A stretch of DNA of 64,000 bases. Source: Candidatus Fredericiella danica (GTDB lineage Bacteria > Chloroflexota > Anaerolineae > Caldilineales > Caldilineaceae). Position numbers and translations under genes: made by a program. Of the stretch, positions 37,067 to 46,957 are shown piece after piece. Every line of letters begins with the position of its first letter. The first letter of the stretch is position 1. The notes below the pieces were generated by a model, which saw nothing but the letters and a program-made list of their open reading frames with translations, was not told where the DNA came from and made no database searches. Location of the stretch: NCBI GenBank assembly GCA_016713335.1, contig JADJPH010000045.1, positions 1-64,000 on the forward strand. The letters are read 5' to 3'.

Positions 37067-38067
37067 TTACTTCAGTCCGCTTGCGATCACTGCTTTGTAA
37101 GCTGCAATGCGGTCGCGGCGGAGGGTGGGTTTGTGACCCAGCCGGAGCTTGAACTGCTCCTGCCATAGTTGGAGACGAAATTCGAGCAGAAGGTAGTGGC
37201 GCAGGAGTGCGGCCCAGGTGGAAGAGAACCACTTATCGTAGTAGCGCACTTTGCTGGTGTTGAAGTAGATGTGGCGCGCAGCGCTGACCTGGTCGCTGCT
37301 CTTGCCCTCGTAGTGCATGACGACAACGTCCGGCTCGTACACGACGCGCCAGCCGGCGGCCTTGAGCGCATGCAGAGGTCCAGCTCCTCACTATACATAA
37401 AGAAGCGTTCATCAAACGGACCGGCGGGTGTGCGCGTCTGCTCCAGCGTCGCGCGGCGGCAGAACATGGCGGCGCCCACAATCCAGTCGACATCATGTTC
37501 AAAGTGAACCTGCCAGTCCGCCCAATGCATCCGCTGCGACCAGGGGTTGGTGGGCCAGGCGCGGCCAAGCCACGTGCTCTCAAAGAAACCGGTGAGCCTG
37601 GTGGGGAAACGTCGAACGCTCGGCTGCGGGCTGCCATCGGCATAGCGCAGTTGCGGGCCAATCACGCCCACCGTACTAGCATTCTCGATGGCTGTTGCCA
37701 GCCGCCACAGGCTATCGGCATTGGCGCTCTGACCCACATCGAGTTCCGTGTCGGGGTTGAGGAAAAACACGATACGGCCGGTGCTTGCGGCATAGCCCAC
37801 ATTGTTGCCGCGCGTAAAGCCCAGGTTGGTATCAGCAACGAGCAGGCGCACCCACGGGAAATGCTGTGGCAATTGGTGCGCCGTGTCATCCTGGCTGTCG
37901 TTGTCGACTACGACGACTTCAAGCGTGCGCGGGGTGGCGCCGGGTCCAAACAGGCGCGCCTGGGCATCTGTCGGCGCAGGGTGGCTGGCGCGCTCAATCG
38001 AGGCAAGGCACGCCTGCAACTGCGGCCACACATTCCAAGAGACGATCACAATCGATAAGTCAACCAC
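37067..38067 (-). CDS. GT2-family glycosyltransferase, rhamnosyltransferase-like (one frameshift)
   Basis: Transfers a sugar from a nucleotide donor during surface polysaccharide synthesis. About 333 residues. VDLSIVIVSWNVWPQLQACL, LEVVVVDNDSQDDTA, DTNLGFTRGNNVGY and IVFFLNPDTELD (the DxD region) are typical of WbbL-like GT2 enzymes, as is WIVGAAMFCRRATLEQT followed by FDERFFMYSEELDLCMR. After the shift near 37366 the end continues as VVYEPDVVVMHYEGKSS and TLRRDRIAAYKAV. It starts 107 bases from the divergent corrinoid gene. Donor and acceptor unknown. Confidence 0.85.
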
Positions 38068-38174
38068 AGGTCATATTCCAAATCTGGAGTGATCATTTCC
38101 TAGTAGGTAATCTTCCATTCTTCGTTGTATACTACCCTTACTGCCCAAACAAACCAATCAGGAGAGAGTGTGTC

Positions 38175-38816
38175 ATGGATGACATTCAGTACCCAGAGTT
38201 GTATGACGCAATTATTGCCGGCAACGCCAAGGTCTCGGCTGCAGTAACGCAAAAAGCGATCGATGCGGGTGCAGATCCACAGGTCTTGCTGAACAACAGC
38301 ATGATCGAAGCGATGAATGAAGTAGGGCGCCGGTTTGAAGCGAACGAATGCTTCGTGCCGGAATTGTTGATCTCCGCACGCGCAATGAAGGCTGCGCTTG
38401 AGATCATCCGACCCCTCCTCAAGGGCGAGGGTGCTGAGCCTGCCGGTCGCGTGGTGATCGGCACCGTGCAAGGCGACTTGCATGATATCGGGAAGAACCT
38501 GGTGGCGACGATGCTTGAGGGCGGCGGCTTTGAGATCTTCGACATCGGCGTTGACGCCAGCCCCGACAAGTTCGTGGATGCCGTTCAGAAGAACACACCG
38601 GATCTGGTTGCGCTCTCTGCCCTGCTGACGACGACACTGCCGGCCATGAAGCGCATCGTCGACAAGTTGACCCAGGCCGGTGTCCGCGAGAACATCAAGG
38701 TCATCGTTGGCGGGGCGCCCGTCACCCAGGGTTTCGCTGATGAAATCGGCGCGGACGGCTACAGCGATAACGCTGCTGGCGCCGTGACGCTTGCTCGCAG
38801 ACTCCTCGCAAGTTGA
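38175..38816 (+). CDS. Corrinoid (B12-binding) methyl-carrier protein
   Basis: Cognate corrinoid protein of a methyltransferase system (MtbC/MttC-like), 213 residues. A helical cap domain (residues 1-90: YPELYDAIIAGNAKVSAAVT) precedes a Rossmann cobalamin-binding domain with DLHDIGKNLVATMLEGGGFE, carrying the His that coordinates cobalt, then SALLTTTLPAMKRIVD and VIVGGAPVTQGFADEIGADG. AGGAGA precedes the ATG at 38175; the longer open frame from 37866 is not coding. The UroD-type methyltransferases downstream should be its partners, moving a methyl group from a small donor (methylamine, methanol or methoxy compound) via cobalt. Confidence 0.93.
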   Translation: MDDIQYPELYDAIIAGNAKVSAAVTQKAIDAGADPQVLLNNSMIEAMNEVGRRFEANECFVPELLISARAMKAALEIIRPLLKGEGAEPAGRVVIGTVQGDLHDIGKNLVATMLEGGGFEIFDIGVDASPDKFVDAVQKNTPDLVALSALLTTTLPAMKRIVDKLTQAGVRENIKVIVGGAPVTQGFADEIGADGYSDNAAGAVTLARRLLAS

Positions 38817-38825
38817 GATCGTCAT

Positions 38826-38881
38826 TACCAATCGGAGATGTCACCAGCGGTTTCATCCGCTGGTGACATCTCCGATTGGTA
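38826..38881. terminator. Perfect 25-bp stem hairpin after the corrinoid gene
   Basis: Arms 38826-38850 and 38857-38881 are exactly complementary over 25 bases around the loop TTTCAT. It has no T-tract. It starts 9 bases after the corrinoid stop and ends 24 bases before the first UroD-like ATG, so it may end or attenuate transcription, or protect the upstream mRNA. Confidence 0.8.
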
Positions 38882-38905
38882 CGACTGAAACGCGAACCAA
38901 ATCCT

Positions 38906-39022
38906 ATGAATGCACGTGAGCGCTTTGATGCGGTCATGCATTGTCGCATGCGTGACCGTTGCCCAGTGATGGACTTCGGTTTCTGGGACGAGACACTTCC
39001 GATTTGTCAGGAGTACGGGTAA
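38906..39022 (+). pseudogene. Truncated UroD-type methyltransferase N-terminus
   Basis: 38 residues, MNARERFDAVMHCRMRDRC followed by PVMDFGFWDETLPICQEYG and a TAA. This is the normal start of a uroporphyrinogen-decarboxylase-like methyltransferase (MtaA/CmuA group), but everything after about residue 38 is missing. A full-length member starts 33 bases later. Either an internal deletion removed the rest of a first paralogue or the assembly collapsed two adjacent similar genes. Confidence 0.65.
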
Positions 39023-39054
39023 CCCACAAGGTGCAGAAAGGTCAATTCAGGTCT

Positions 39055-40022
39055 ATGCAACCGCGCGAACAGTTTATCGCCGCCCTTGAGCTCCGGCCCA
39101 TCCAGGGCCTTGTACCACACTTTGAATTGGTTTTCTTCCTCACGATGGAGGCATTTGGTGAGGTGCATCCGTCCCACCGGTACTACAGCCAGTGGGGGCA
39201 GATGGAGGAAAAGGGCGCGAACTGCACCGGCGCAATATGGCCAGCATCTACATCCGCACGGCGGAGCAGTACGGGCACAGCGCCATCTTCATCCATCCGA
39301 ATCCGGACGATATCGAGGAGACCATCCGGTTGGTCGACCTCATCCGCGAAATGACGGGCGACCGCTACTTCATCATGCGCCACGGCGACGCCACCTTCAG
39401 TATCCCGTCGGGCACCGAGATGTTCGGGTTTGCGGAACGGCTGGCGGATGATCCGGCGGGTCTGAAACGCGAAGCGCAGGCAAACGTTGATCGGGCGATT
39501 CGTTATGCTACCGAATGGCAACGCCACCGTGATGTCAGGGGCATGGGGCTGGATGGGTTTGCACTGTGCGCCGACTATTGCTTCAACGTCGGTCCCTTTA
39601 TGAGTCCGGCGCACTTTCATGAGTTTGTCACGCCTTATCTGGCGCAAATCACCAAAGCCTATCGAGAGATGGGTTTCTATGTGATCAAACACACAGATGG
39701 CAATATCATGCCGATTATCGACCAGTTGGCGTCGACCAATCCGCATGCGTTGCACTCGCTTGATCCCCAGGCAGGCGTGGATATCGCCGTCGTCAAGAAG
39801 ATGTACGGGGACCAGCTTTGCCTGATCGGGAATGTGAACTGCGCGATGCTGGACACCGGGACCCCTGAGCAGATCACAGAAGCTGTGCGCTCCTCCTTGC
39901 AGAATGGGATGCCCGGCGGCGGTTATATCTTCTCCACCAGCAACTGTATCTACACCGGCATGCCGCTCAAAAGTTATGAATTGATGCTGGAGGTCTGGCG
40001 CAGAGAAGGCGTGTACACGTAG
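39055..40022 (+). CDS. UroD-family (MtaA/CmuA-like) methyltransferase (one frameshift)
   Basis: About 322 residues. It probably transfers the methyl group to or from the corrinoid protein encoded 0.24 kb upstream. Start MQPREQFIAALELRPIQGLV; after the AAAAGGG run at 39209-39215 the frame moves and continues RRNMASIYIRTAEQYGHSAI. Family features: GLDGFALCADYCFNVGPFMS, VIKHTDGNIMPIIDQLAS (zinc-site His region), HALHSLDPQAGVDIAVVKK and GNVNCAMLDTGTPEQITEA with the C-terminal Cys region. GGGYIFSTSNCIYTGMPLKS ends the barrel. Methyl donor not predictable. Confidence 0.87.
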
Positions 40023-40070
40023 CTGCGTGTCGTTTCATGACTTTGCCACGCGTGGTAAAATATTTGTTCT

Positions 40071-42029
40071 ATGGCACGCCACATCTCAGAAAAGCTTGCA
40101 CAGAAGCTAGATAACCTTCCCGGTGCACCTGGCTGTTATCAGATGCACAATGCCGACGGTAAGGTCATCTACGTCGGCAAGGCCATTGTGCTGCGCAATC
40201 GCGTCCGCAGCTACTTCCACGCCTCCGCCAATCACAACGCCAAAACGCAGGCGCTGGTCGATGAGATCGCCGATATCTCCTGGTGGGTCACAAAGACCGA
40301 ACTTGAGGCGTTGATCCTTGAAAACGAGCTGATCAAGCGCTACCGCCCCCGATACAACATTCGGCTCAAGGACGACCGCGCCTATCCCTATATCAAAGTG
40401 ACGTGGCAGGAAGATTTTCCCAAGGTGCTGGTTGTCCGCCGGATGTCAAAGGACGGCGGCAGGTACTTTGGACCCTACACCAGCAGCCGTGCATGCTATC
40501 AGACACTGGATGCACTGCGGCGCGTATTTCCCTATCTCGATTGCGACCGTGAGATCACGGGAAAAGATGCCCGTCCCTGTCTCTACTATCACATCAAACT
40601 CTGCGGTGGTCCCTGTATTGGTGTCCAGAACCGCGAAGAGTACCGAGCCACAGTGCGGCAACTGATGCAGTTTCTGGAGGGCGATAGCGACAGCGTCCTC
40701 AAGCAACTGGAAGAACAGATGGGACGCGCGGCGGAGAATCTGCAATTTGAATTGGCAGCCCGCTACCGTGATCGGCTCCTGGCGGCGCAACGCATCGCCG
40801 AACAACAGAAGATCATCAGCACGGCGCAGGAAGATGTCGACTACATTGCCCTTGCCCAGGATACACGCACCAACGACACCGCAGTCCAGGTCTTCATGGT
40901 TCGGCATGGCCGCTTGATCGGTCGTGATAACTACATATTGGAAGGCGCGGACGTTGTGCAGGTCTTTGAGGCAAATGGCGAGAGCCAGCAAGTCGCTTCA
41001 GACGGCGCGTCCGGCGCAACGCCGGCATTGCGCGGCGCACTGGTCGGTGCATTTATCCAGCAGTTCTATGACAACGCTGCGTTTATTCCACCCCTCATTT
41101 TGGTGGAGGCGATGCCGCGCGACCGCACGGTGCTTGAGCAATGGCTCACTGAACGCCGCAGCATGAAGGTGGAACTGCGTGTGCCAAAGCGCGGGGACAA
41201 GGTGAAACTGATGGACCTTGCGCGCGAAAATGCGGCGGAATTTTTGCGTCTCCAGCAGGCCGAGCGCGCCGCAGACACCCATCGTCAGACCGAGGCGGTG
41301 GCCGAATTGCAGGCGGCGCTACAACTGGAGCGCCCGCCCGCGCGGATTGAGTGTTACGACATCAGCACGCTGCAAGGCACCAACACTGTCGGCTCCATGG
41401 TGGTCTTCGTCAAGGGTGCGCCTGCAAAACAGTATTACAAGCGCTTCAAGATCACCGGGAAAGGTGGCCAGGGTGAGCCTGATGACTTTGCGAGTATGCG
41501 CGAGGTGCTGCGACGCCGGTTCCGGCGCCTCGTCGAAGAACCTGCCGACGTGACGGATCCGGGCAAGAAGGCGCGCGAGGGCGACGAGACCTGGCGGATT
41601 GCCCCTGATCTGGTGATTGTTGATGGTGGGAAAGGGCAACTGGGCATCGCCGTCGAAGTCTTGAAGGAATTGGGCGTCTTTGGACAGTTTCCGGTGGTGG
41701 GTCTGGCAAAACGGGAAGAGGAGGTCTATCGGCCCGGCATCGGCGACCCCCAATGGCTCCGCCGCGGCAGCGAGGCATTGCACCTGGTGCAGCGCATCCG
41801 CGATGAAGCCCATCGCTTTGGTATCACCTATCATCGTAACCTGCGCAGCAAGGAGCAGATCCGTTCCCGGCTCGATGACATTCCAGGGATCGGCCCCACG
41901 CGGCGCAAGGCGATCATGGCGGCTTTTGACGGCGACATCGAGCGCGTGAAGGCCGCTTCGCTTGAAGAATTGATGGCCGTGCCGGGCGTGACGCGCAAAG
42001 TCGCGGAAGCCCTGAAAGCGGGCCTCTAA
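40071..42029 (+). CDS. uvrC: Excinuclease ABC subunit C
   Basis: Makes both incisions in nucleotide-excision repair with UvrB. 652 residues, intact. GIY-YIG nuclease domain at residues 15-95 (GCYQMHNADGKVIYVGKA; LENELIKRYRPRYNIRLKDD), conserved Cys cluster ARPCLYYHIKLCGGPCIG, UVR motif region EEQMGRAAENLQFELAARYR, RNase H-like domain (IECYDISTLQGTNTVGSMVV, DLVIVDGGKGQLG) and C-terminal helix-hairpin-helix (DIPGIGPTRRKAIM, VPGVTRKVAEAL). The TAA overlaps the next ATG. Confidence 0.97.
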   Translation: MARHISEKLAQKLDNLPGAPGCYQMHNADGKVIYVGKAIVLRNRVRSYFHASANHNAKTQALVDEIADISWWVTKTELEALILENELIKRYRPRYNIRLKDDRAYPYIKVTWQEDFPKVLVVRRMSKDGGRYFGPYTSSRACYQTLDALRRVFPYLDCDREITGKDARPCLYYHIKLCGGPCIGVQNREEYRATVRQLMQFLEGDSDSVLKQLEEQMGRAAENLQFELAARYRDRLLAAQRIAEQQKIISTAQEDVDYIALAQDTRTNDTAVQVFMVRHGRLIGRDNYILEGADVVQVFEANGESQQVASDGASGATPALRGALVGAFIQQFYDNAAFIPPLILVEAMPRDRTVLEQWLTERRSMKVELRVPKRGDKVKLMDLARENAAEFLRLQQAERAADTHRQTEAVAELQAALQLERPPARIECYDISTLQGTNTVGSMVVFVKGAPAKQYYKRFKITGKGGQGEPDDFASMREVLRRRFRRLVEEPADVTDPGKKAREGDETWRIAPDLVIVDGGKGQLGIAVEVLKELGVFGQFPVVGLAKREEEVYRPGIGDPQWLRRGSEALHLVQRIRDEAHRFGITYHRNLRSKEQIRSRLDDIPGIGPTRRKAIMAAFDGDIERVKAASLEELMAVPGVTRKVAEALKAGL

Positions 42030-44510
42030 TGGCTGAACTGTATCAAGACGTCGACTATCTGGAACCCGGTGTGGTGGTCGCGCAACTCAACTTTCTGCAA
42101 GATCTCGACGGCGAAGATGTCAAGCAGATCTTCACCCAGGCAGTCAAGGACATTCAACTGCATGGCCGGGAGCTGCTACACGCCCAAGATGAACCGGTCG
42201 AGTATGTGTGGGTGTTGCTGGATGGAAAAATTGGTGAGGTGCGGCGAGGTGGACGCACAGGGCCAGCCGCACCAGTCCCTGATGCGTGAGTCCCAACCCG
42301 GCGCATTGATTGGTATTTACGACTATCTCTTTGACAAAGGCGCCTATCGCACCCGGGCACGCGCGCTGGAACCAAGCCGGCTGCTTGCGATCAAGGTTGC
42401 CGCACTGAGTCGCCTCATCTTTCGCTTCCCCAATATCCGTGGAAAACTGGCGCCGCTGGATCGGTTTGGCCGGCTGCGCACCTTGCCGCTGCTCCATAAG
42501 GTGGAGGAAGTTGGTCTGGGTTTTCTTGCCGATATCGTTGAGCCGCTCAACTTCAAAGAAAATGAGCTTATCTACGCCAGCGGCGACACGGAATCCCGGC
42601 TCTTCATGATCGACCAGGGGCAGGTGAGACTCGACGGGAGTGCAAGCGAGAGTCACTGGCTTGGCAATGGGGCATTCTTTGGTCTTGCGGCGGACGCCGG
42701 GCCGCGCGGGCCGATCGGTGAGCGCGTCATGCGCGAGAGCGCCACTGCAACGATGGCGCTGACGGCGTTTGCCGTCGGGCATCGAGAGTTTGTCGAAATC
42801 ACGGGTTTTGTCCCGGATCAGCCCGGTCTTGCGGAAGTCAAGGTGCGCGAAGAGTTGCTCGGCAACCTGATTGTCTTTAGCCGGTTTGACCCGCGCCAGC
42901 GGCTTCAACTGGCGGGCTTTGTGAGCCACAACTACTATCCGAGCAACCGCCTGCTGATCCAGCAAGGCGAGAGCGCCGATAGTATGTGGGTGCTGGTTGA
43001 GGGCGATGCCATCATCAGGGCATTAGACAACACGGGCCAAAAGATGATTAGTGCTGTCGCCAATGGGCCGACCTACTTTGGTGAGACCGCTTTGCTGGGC
43101 ATGTCGCCCCAGGACTCGACGGTCGAAGCGACCGGCGACAGCCAATGGTTGCGTCTCCACTGGCACGATTTTGAGGAGTTCGACGTTATTGACCCGGACG
43201 ATCTACGGGCGAAGTTGACAGTCAAGCCGAAGAAGACGGTGGCCCTGGTCGGTAAGGAAGCGCGCAACAAGTATCCCTGGCTACTTCCCGGCGAGTCGGT
43301 CATCTATTTTAGCCGCCGGCACTGGATTGCGTTCTTCCGCAAGAATGCGCCGACCTTTATTCTTCTGGGTTTTCTAATCGTCTTTCTCTTTGTCGGCTCC
43401 CTGCTCCCCGGTTATCAGGTATGGATCGCGGCTTCAATTCTATTCCTGATTTTGCTGACGCTGCTCGCCCTGGTCTGGGGTATTGTTGACTACATGAACG
43501 ATTGGTTGGTCGTGACCGACCGCCGCGTCGTTTATCAGGAGAAGTTACTGTTTGTCTATCAATGGCGGAAGGAAGCGCCGCTTGAGCAGATCAACAACGT
43601 TGACTATGAACGCCATCTGTTAGGGCGGTGGCTTGGCTTTGGCACGCTGGTGGTGCAGACCGCAGGTTCAGCCGGTCGCATCGAATTCACCTACACGACG
43701 CACATCGAGAAGTTGCGCGCCACTATTTCGGCAGAGCGGACGCAGCGCCAACAGCAGGTCGTGGCCGAAAGCAAGATGCAGATCCATCGCCAACTGGAGA
43801 GACGGCTTGACGTCGCCGTTGCGCCCCCCAGCCGCGTCTACCCCGGCGAAATCCAGACAACGGAGCCCGAAACCTGGCGCCGCAAGCTGGCGCGCGGAAC
43901 CGCCGTGCATTGGGATGAGGATGGCCGTACGACCTGGCGCAAGCACTGGATTTCGCTGCTACCCAAAATAGGGTGGGCATGGATCATCCCGGCCTTTGGC
44001 GTGTTGCTTGGTCTGGTAGCCTGGCTGGATTGGTGGGAAGGCATCCCCGAACAATATGTGGTTGCGAGCCGGGCATTCCAACTATTGACGGTGTTGCTGA
44101 TCCTTGTCTTCATCGCCCGGCTGGCATGGGTGATCGTGGATTGGTACAACGACACCTACGAGTTGACCGACAATGAGATCGTCAACCTGCGTAAGCTGCC
44201 GTTTGGGCTGCGCGAAGACCGCAGCACGGCGCCGCTCGGCCGCATCCAAAATGTGGAGATGAAAATTCCCAGCCCAATCCACCTCATCTTCGACTACGGG
44301 AACGTCGTGTGCCATACCGCGGCCGAAGGTGGGGCTGTGATCTTCTATGCGGTGCCCAATCCACGCGCAGTGGCCGAAGAGATCACGGCGCGCATCCAAC
44401 GCCTCCAGCGCCGCAGCCAGGAGCAGGACGCACGCAACCGCGCCAAAGACCTACCTGACTGGTTTGAGATGTACAGCCGGCTTGCGGAAGACCCTACCAC
44501 CCAAAACTAA
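42029..44510 (+). CDS. Membrane protein fusing cyclic-nucleotide-binding-like domains to two bPH2 domains (one frameshift)
   Basis: About 827 residues. Three CAP/cNMP-binding-like beta-rolls: residues 20-130 (VWVLLDGKIGEV, GALIGIYDYLFDKGAYRTRA), 155-265 (FKENELIYASGDTESRLFMI, GAFFGLAA) and 285-395 (NRLLIQQGESADSMWVLVEG, YFGETALLGMSPQDSTVEA). Then two bacterial PH (bPH2/DUF304) units, each after a transmembrane helix pair: WLVVTDRRVVYQEKLL with APLEQINNVDYERHLLGRWL, and YELTDNEIVNLRKLPF with STAPLGRIQNVEMKIP. The frame shifts near 42245. The ATG overlaps the uvrC stop. The cap-like domains lack an obvious phosphate cassette, so ligand binding is uncertain. A signalling or membrane-sensing role is inference. 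Confidence 0.8.
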
Positions 44511-44515
44511 GCCGA

Positions 44516-45289
44516 TCAATGAGCCTTTTGGGCAGCTTGGCGGCGCATCTGATTCTGCGTGAGTTCGATTGGATAGGGTACGCGTACGTGAACCCATGCC
44601 ATCCGCTCCAGGTCAAGGAGGGCATAGGCGGCGCGTGCGTCATTGTCGCGCGGTTGGCCCACGCTGCCGGGATTGACGATGAGGCGTTGGGTGGCGGATG
44701 TAAACAGTTCGATGGGGTCGCCCGGTCGTGGCTGCAGGTAGTCTACCGTCACCATCTGTTCATAGTCCTGGCCGGTGCTGCCGGGCGCGGCCTGGAACAA
44801 CTGCCAACGGTAAATCGCCGGCTTGTGGGTGTGACCTACAAAGCAGATAGGCTCACTGAACGCGTCGAAATTCTCCAGGGCGACGGTTGGTGTCAGGATA
44901 TACTCCCAAACTGGTTCACGTGGGCTGGCATGCGTGACCAGCAGTGCCTGTGCGATATCAGGATGGACAGGCAGCGCCGGCAGTGAATCGAGAAAGTGAC
45001 GATTGTCACTGGAGAGTTCGTCGCGTGTCCAGAGGACGGCCTGCCGCGCCTGGGGGTTAAAGTCATCGACGTTGATGCCCGGACGTCCTAATACGGCCCA
45101 GTCGTGGTTCCCCATCACACAGAGGGAAGTGCGGTCGCGGATCAACTCGACGCACTCATTGGGGCGTGGGCCATACCCGACGACATCACCAAGGCACCAA
45201 ATCGTGTCAAATTTGCCGGCAGCGTCGGCCAGCACGCTTTCCAGGGCTGCCTGGTTGCTATGAATGTCGGAGATGACCAGTACACGCAT
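44516..45289 (-). CDS. Calcineurin-like metallophosphoesterase
   Basis: Dinuclear-metal phosphoesterase of about 257 residues. All family metal motifs are present: VLVISDIHSNQAALE, WCLGDVVGYGPRPNEC, VMGNHDWAVLG, VTHASPREP and CFVGHTHKPAIYRW, ending with VNPGSVGQPRDNDARAAY. The YfcE/PP2A-like class includes cyclic-nucleotide phosphodiesterases and bis(nucleoside) tetraphosphatases; the substrate cannot be fixed. ATG 45289 (MRVLVISDIH) fits better than the ATG at 45304. Convergent with the bPH2 fusion (5-base gap) and divergent from NAD kinase. Confidence 0.9.
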   Translation of the reverse strand: MRVLVISDIHSNQAALESVLADAAGKFDTIWCLGDVVGYGPRPNECVELIRDRTSLCVMGNHDWAVLGRPGINVDDFNPQARQAVLWTRDELSSDNRHFLDSLPALPVHPDIAQALLVTHASPREPVWEYILTPTVALENFDAFSEPICFVGHTHKPAIYRWQLFQAAPGSTGQDYEQMVTVDYLQPRPGDPIELFTSATQRLIVNPGSVGQPRDNDARAAYALLDLERMAWVHVRVPYPIELTQNQMRRQAAQKAH

Positions 45290-45349
45290 AATGGTTTGCA
45301 TCATAACCCGAATTCAAGGCTCTCCAAAACTGTGGTATTGTTCTCGATC

Positions 45350-46267
45350 ATGCGCAACGCGAAATTTGGCGCCAGGGCTGATGGCGCTACGCCTGAATCG
45401 TCAGTGCCACGCACTTTCCGTCACATCGGCATCTTGCATCATCCACGCAAGCCGGAATCGCTGCAGCTTGCCCAGCAAATTGGTCAAAGTCTGGCGGCCG
45501 CTGGCGTGCCGGAAATCTGGCATGCCTCCGCCTGGGAAGAGCAGGCGACGATCGCTCATTTGCCCGATGTAGATCTGTTGATCACGTTGGGGGGGGACGG
45601 CACCTTGTTGCGTGCTGCGCGCATGGGGGCAGAGCACGCAGTGCCGATGCTCGGCGTCAAAATGGGGCGGCTGGGGTTCCTGGCCGAGGTCCAGCCAAAC
45701 GACTGGGAGGAACCGCTCAAGCGGATCCTCAAGGGTGACTATTGGATCGAACACCGGTTAATGGTGCGTGCCGTGGTGAAACGCATCGATCCAAACACCG
45801 GCGAATTCGGTACGCTATGTGCTTATGATGCGCTCAACGATGTGGTGCTCAGCCGTGGAAATCTGGCACGCGTCGTACGAATTAGCGCCGAACTGGACGA
45901 TGGATACCTGACAACATACACTTGTGATGGTCTGATTGTCAGCACGGCGACCGGCAGCACCGGTTATGCGCTGGCAGTGAGCGGTCCAGTGATGCCGCCT
46001 GAACTGCGCAATATCCTGGTGATTCCGATCGCGCCGCATCTGAGCATGGATCGCGCGGTGATCTTGTCTGAAGGCTCAACAGTGCGTCTGCGCGCCTTTA
46101 GCGACTACCCACCGATGTTGACCGTAGACGGTCAGGTGGTGGTCGAACTGGAGGAGGGCGATGAAGTGATGGTCGTTGGCAGCCCCCATCTGGCCCGTTT
46201 CATTCGCGTGCGCGAACCCAGCTATTTCTATCAGACGCTGATGGAAAAGATGCAATGGACGATTTAG
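45350..46267 (+). CDS. nadK: NAD kinase
   Basis: Phosphorylates NAD to NADP in the cytoplasm. 305 residues, intact. Key motifs: LLITLGGDGTLLRAARMG (GGDG), MLGVKMGRLGFLAEV (NxGxLGFL-like, with Lys in place of Asn), AYDALNDVVLSRGN (NE/D motif variant), STATGSTGYALAVSGP, VIPIAPHLSMDRAVIL and LTVDGQVVVEL. The upstream open frame from 45104 is antisense to the phosphoesterase; ATG 45350 gives a 24-residue leader before RHIGILHHPRKPESL. The Asn-to-Lys change in the NLG motif is unusual but the fold motifs are complete. Confidence 0.93.
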   Translation: MRNAKFGARADGATPESSVPRTFRHIGILHHPRKPESLQLAQQIGQSLAAAGVPEIWHASAWEEQATIAHLPDVDLLITLGGDGTLLRAARMGAEHAVPMLGVKMGRLGFLAEVQPNDWEEPLKRILKGDYWIEHRLMVRAVVKRIDPNTGEFGTLCAYDALNDVVLSRGNLARVVRISAELDDGYLTTYTCDGLIVSTATGSTGYALAVSGPVMPPELRNILVIPIAPHLSMDRAVILSEGSTVRLRAFSDYPPMLTVDGQVVVELEEGDEVMVVGSPHLARFIRVREPSYFYQTLMEKMQWTI

Positions 46268-46325
46268 GATTCTGTTTCACCAACCTGATAATGATTTTGT
46301 AAATGTATTGTGAAAGAAACGATTG

Positions 46326-46883
46326 ATGACTAGCTCTACACCATCCGCACCCGCCTCGGATGAACCCGTCGGTGGTGTGCTCTACTGTGCCAATCATCCG
46401 GAAACAGAAACGTATTTGCGCTGCAACAAGTGCGGCAAACCCATCTGCCTCAAATGTGCAGAACTGACTGAGGTTGGGTATCGTTGTAAAGAGTGCATTC
46501 GCGAGCAGCAAAATGTGTTCTACAATGCCCTGACGACCGACAACTGGATTGCCTTTGGCGTGGCTGCGCTTGTTACCCTCGTGGCGTGGCCGATTGTTGC
46601 GTTCTTTCTGCGTTTCCTTGGGTTCTTCTTTGGTTTCATCGTGGCTGCTTTGGCGGGTGGTAGCGCCGGGGCCGCCCTGGCGCAGATCATTCGCAATTCG
46701 GTGGGGCGCCGGCGCGGTCGCTATATTCGCTATTTCTCGTTGGCAGGCGTCATTGTCGGCATGTTGCTCAGTGCAATTGTCACGACCCTGATGTTTGATA
46801 TGTTCTTCCCATTTGCGAGTTGGCAGGCACTGCTCTTCGTTGTCCTTGCCCTGGCATCCGTGTATCAAATCTTGAAGTGGTGA
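46326..46883 (+). CDS. B-box/zinc-ribbon membrane protein
   Basis: 185 residues. The N-terminal Cys/His cluster YCANHPETETYLRCNKCGK with PICLKCAELTEVGYRCKEC resembles the B-box-like zinc fingers common at the start of bacterial membrane proteins of this type. Four hydrophobic helices follow: IAFGVAALVTLVAWPIVAFF, FFFGFIVAALAGGSAGAAL, LAGVIVGMLLSAIVTTL and ALLFVVLALASVYQIL. Function unknown. The ATG at 46326 lacks a strong Shine-Dalgarno. Same strand as the LysM gene 74 bases downstream. Confidence 0.8.
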   Translation: MTSSTPSAPASDEPVGGVLYCANHPETETYLRCNKCGKPICLKCAELTEVGYRCKECIREQQNVFYNALTTDNWIAFGVAALVTLVAWPIVAFFLRFLGFFFGFIVAALAGGSAGAALAQIIRNSVGRRRGRYIRYFSLAGVIVGMLLSAIVTTLMFDMFFPFASWQALLFVVLALASVYQILKW

Positions 46884-46957
46884 GTACGTTGCGGCGCGTC
46901 CATACTTCGGCTATACTCGTGGCGGGCCATCATCCATCCACCCATCGGAGGTAAACC

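Noticed and set aside
37866..38174. N-terminal extension of the corrinoid protein.
   Set aside because: The open frame is antisense to the glycosyltransferase and the family N-terminus fits the ATG at 38175, which has a ribosome-binding site.
45104..45349. N-terminal extension of NAD kinase.
   Set aside because: It is antisense to the phosphoesterase gene; the ATG at 45350 gives a normal-length enzyme.
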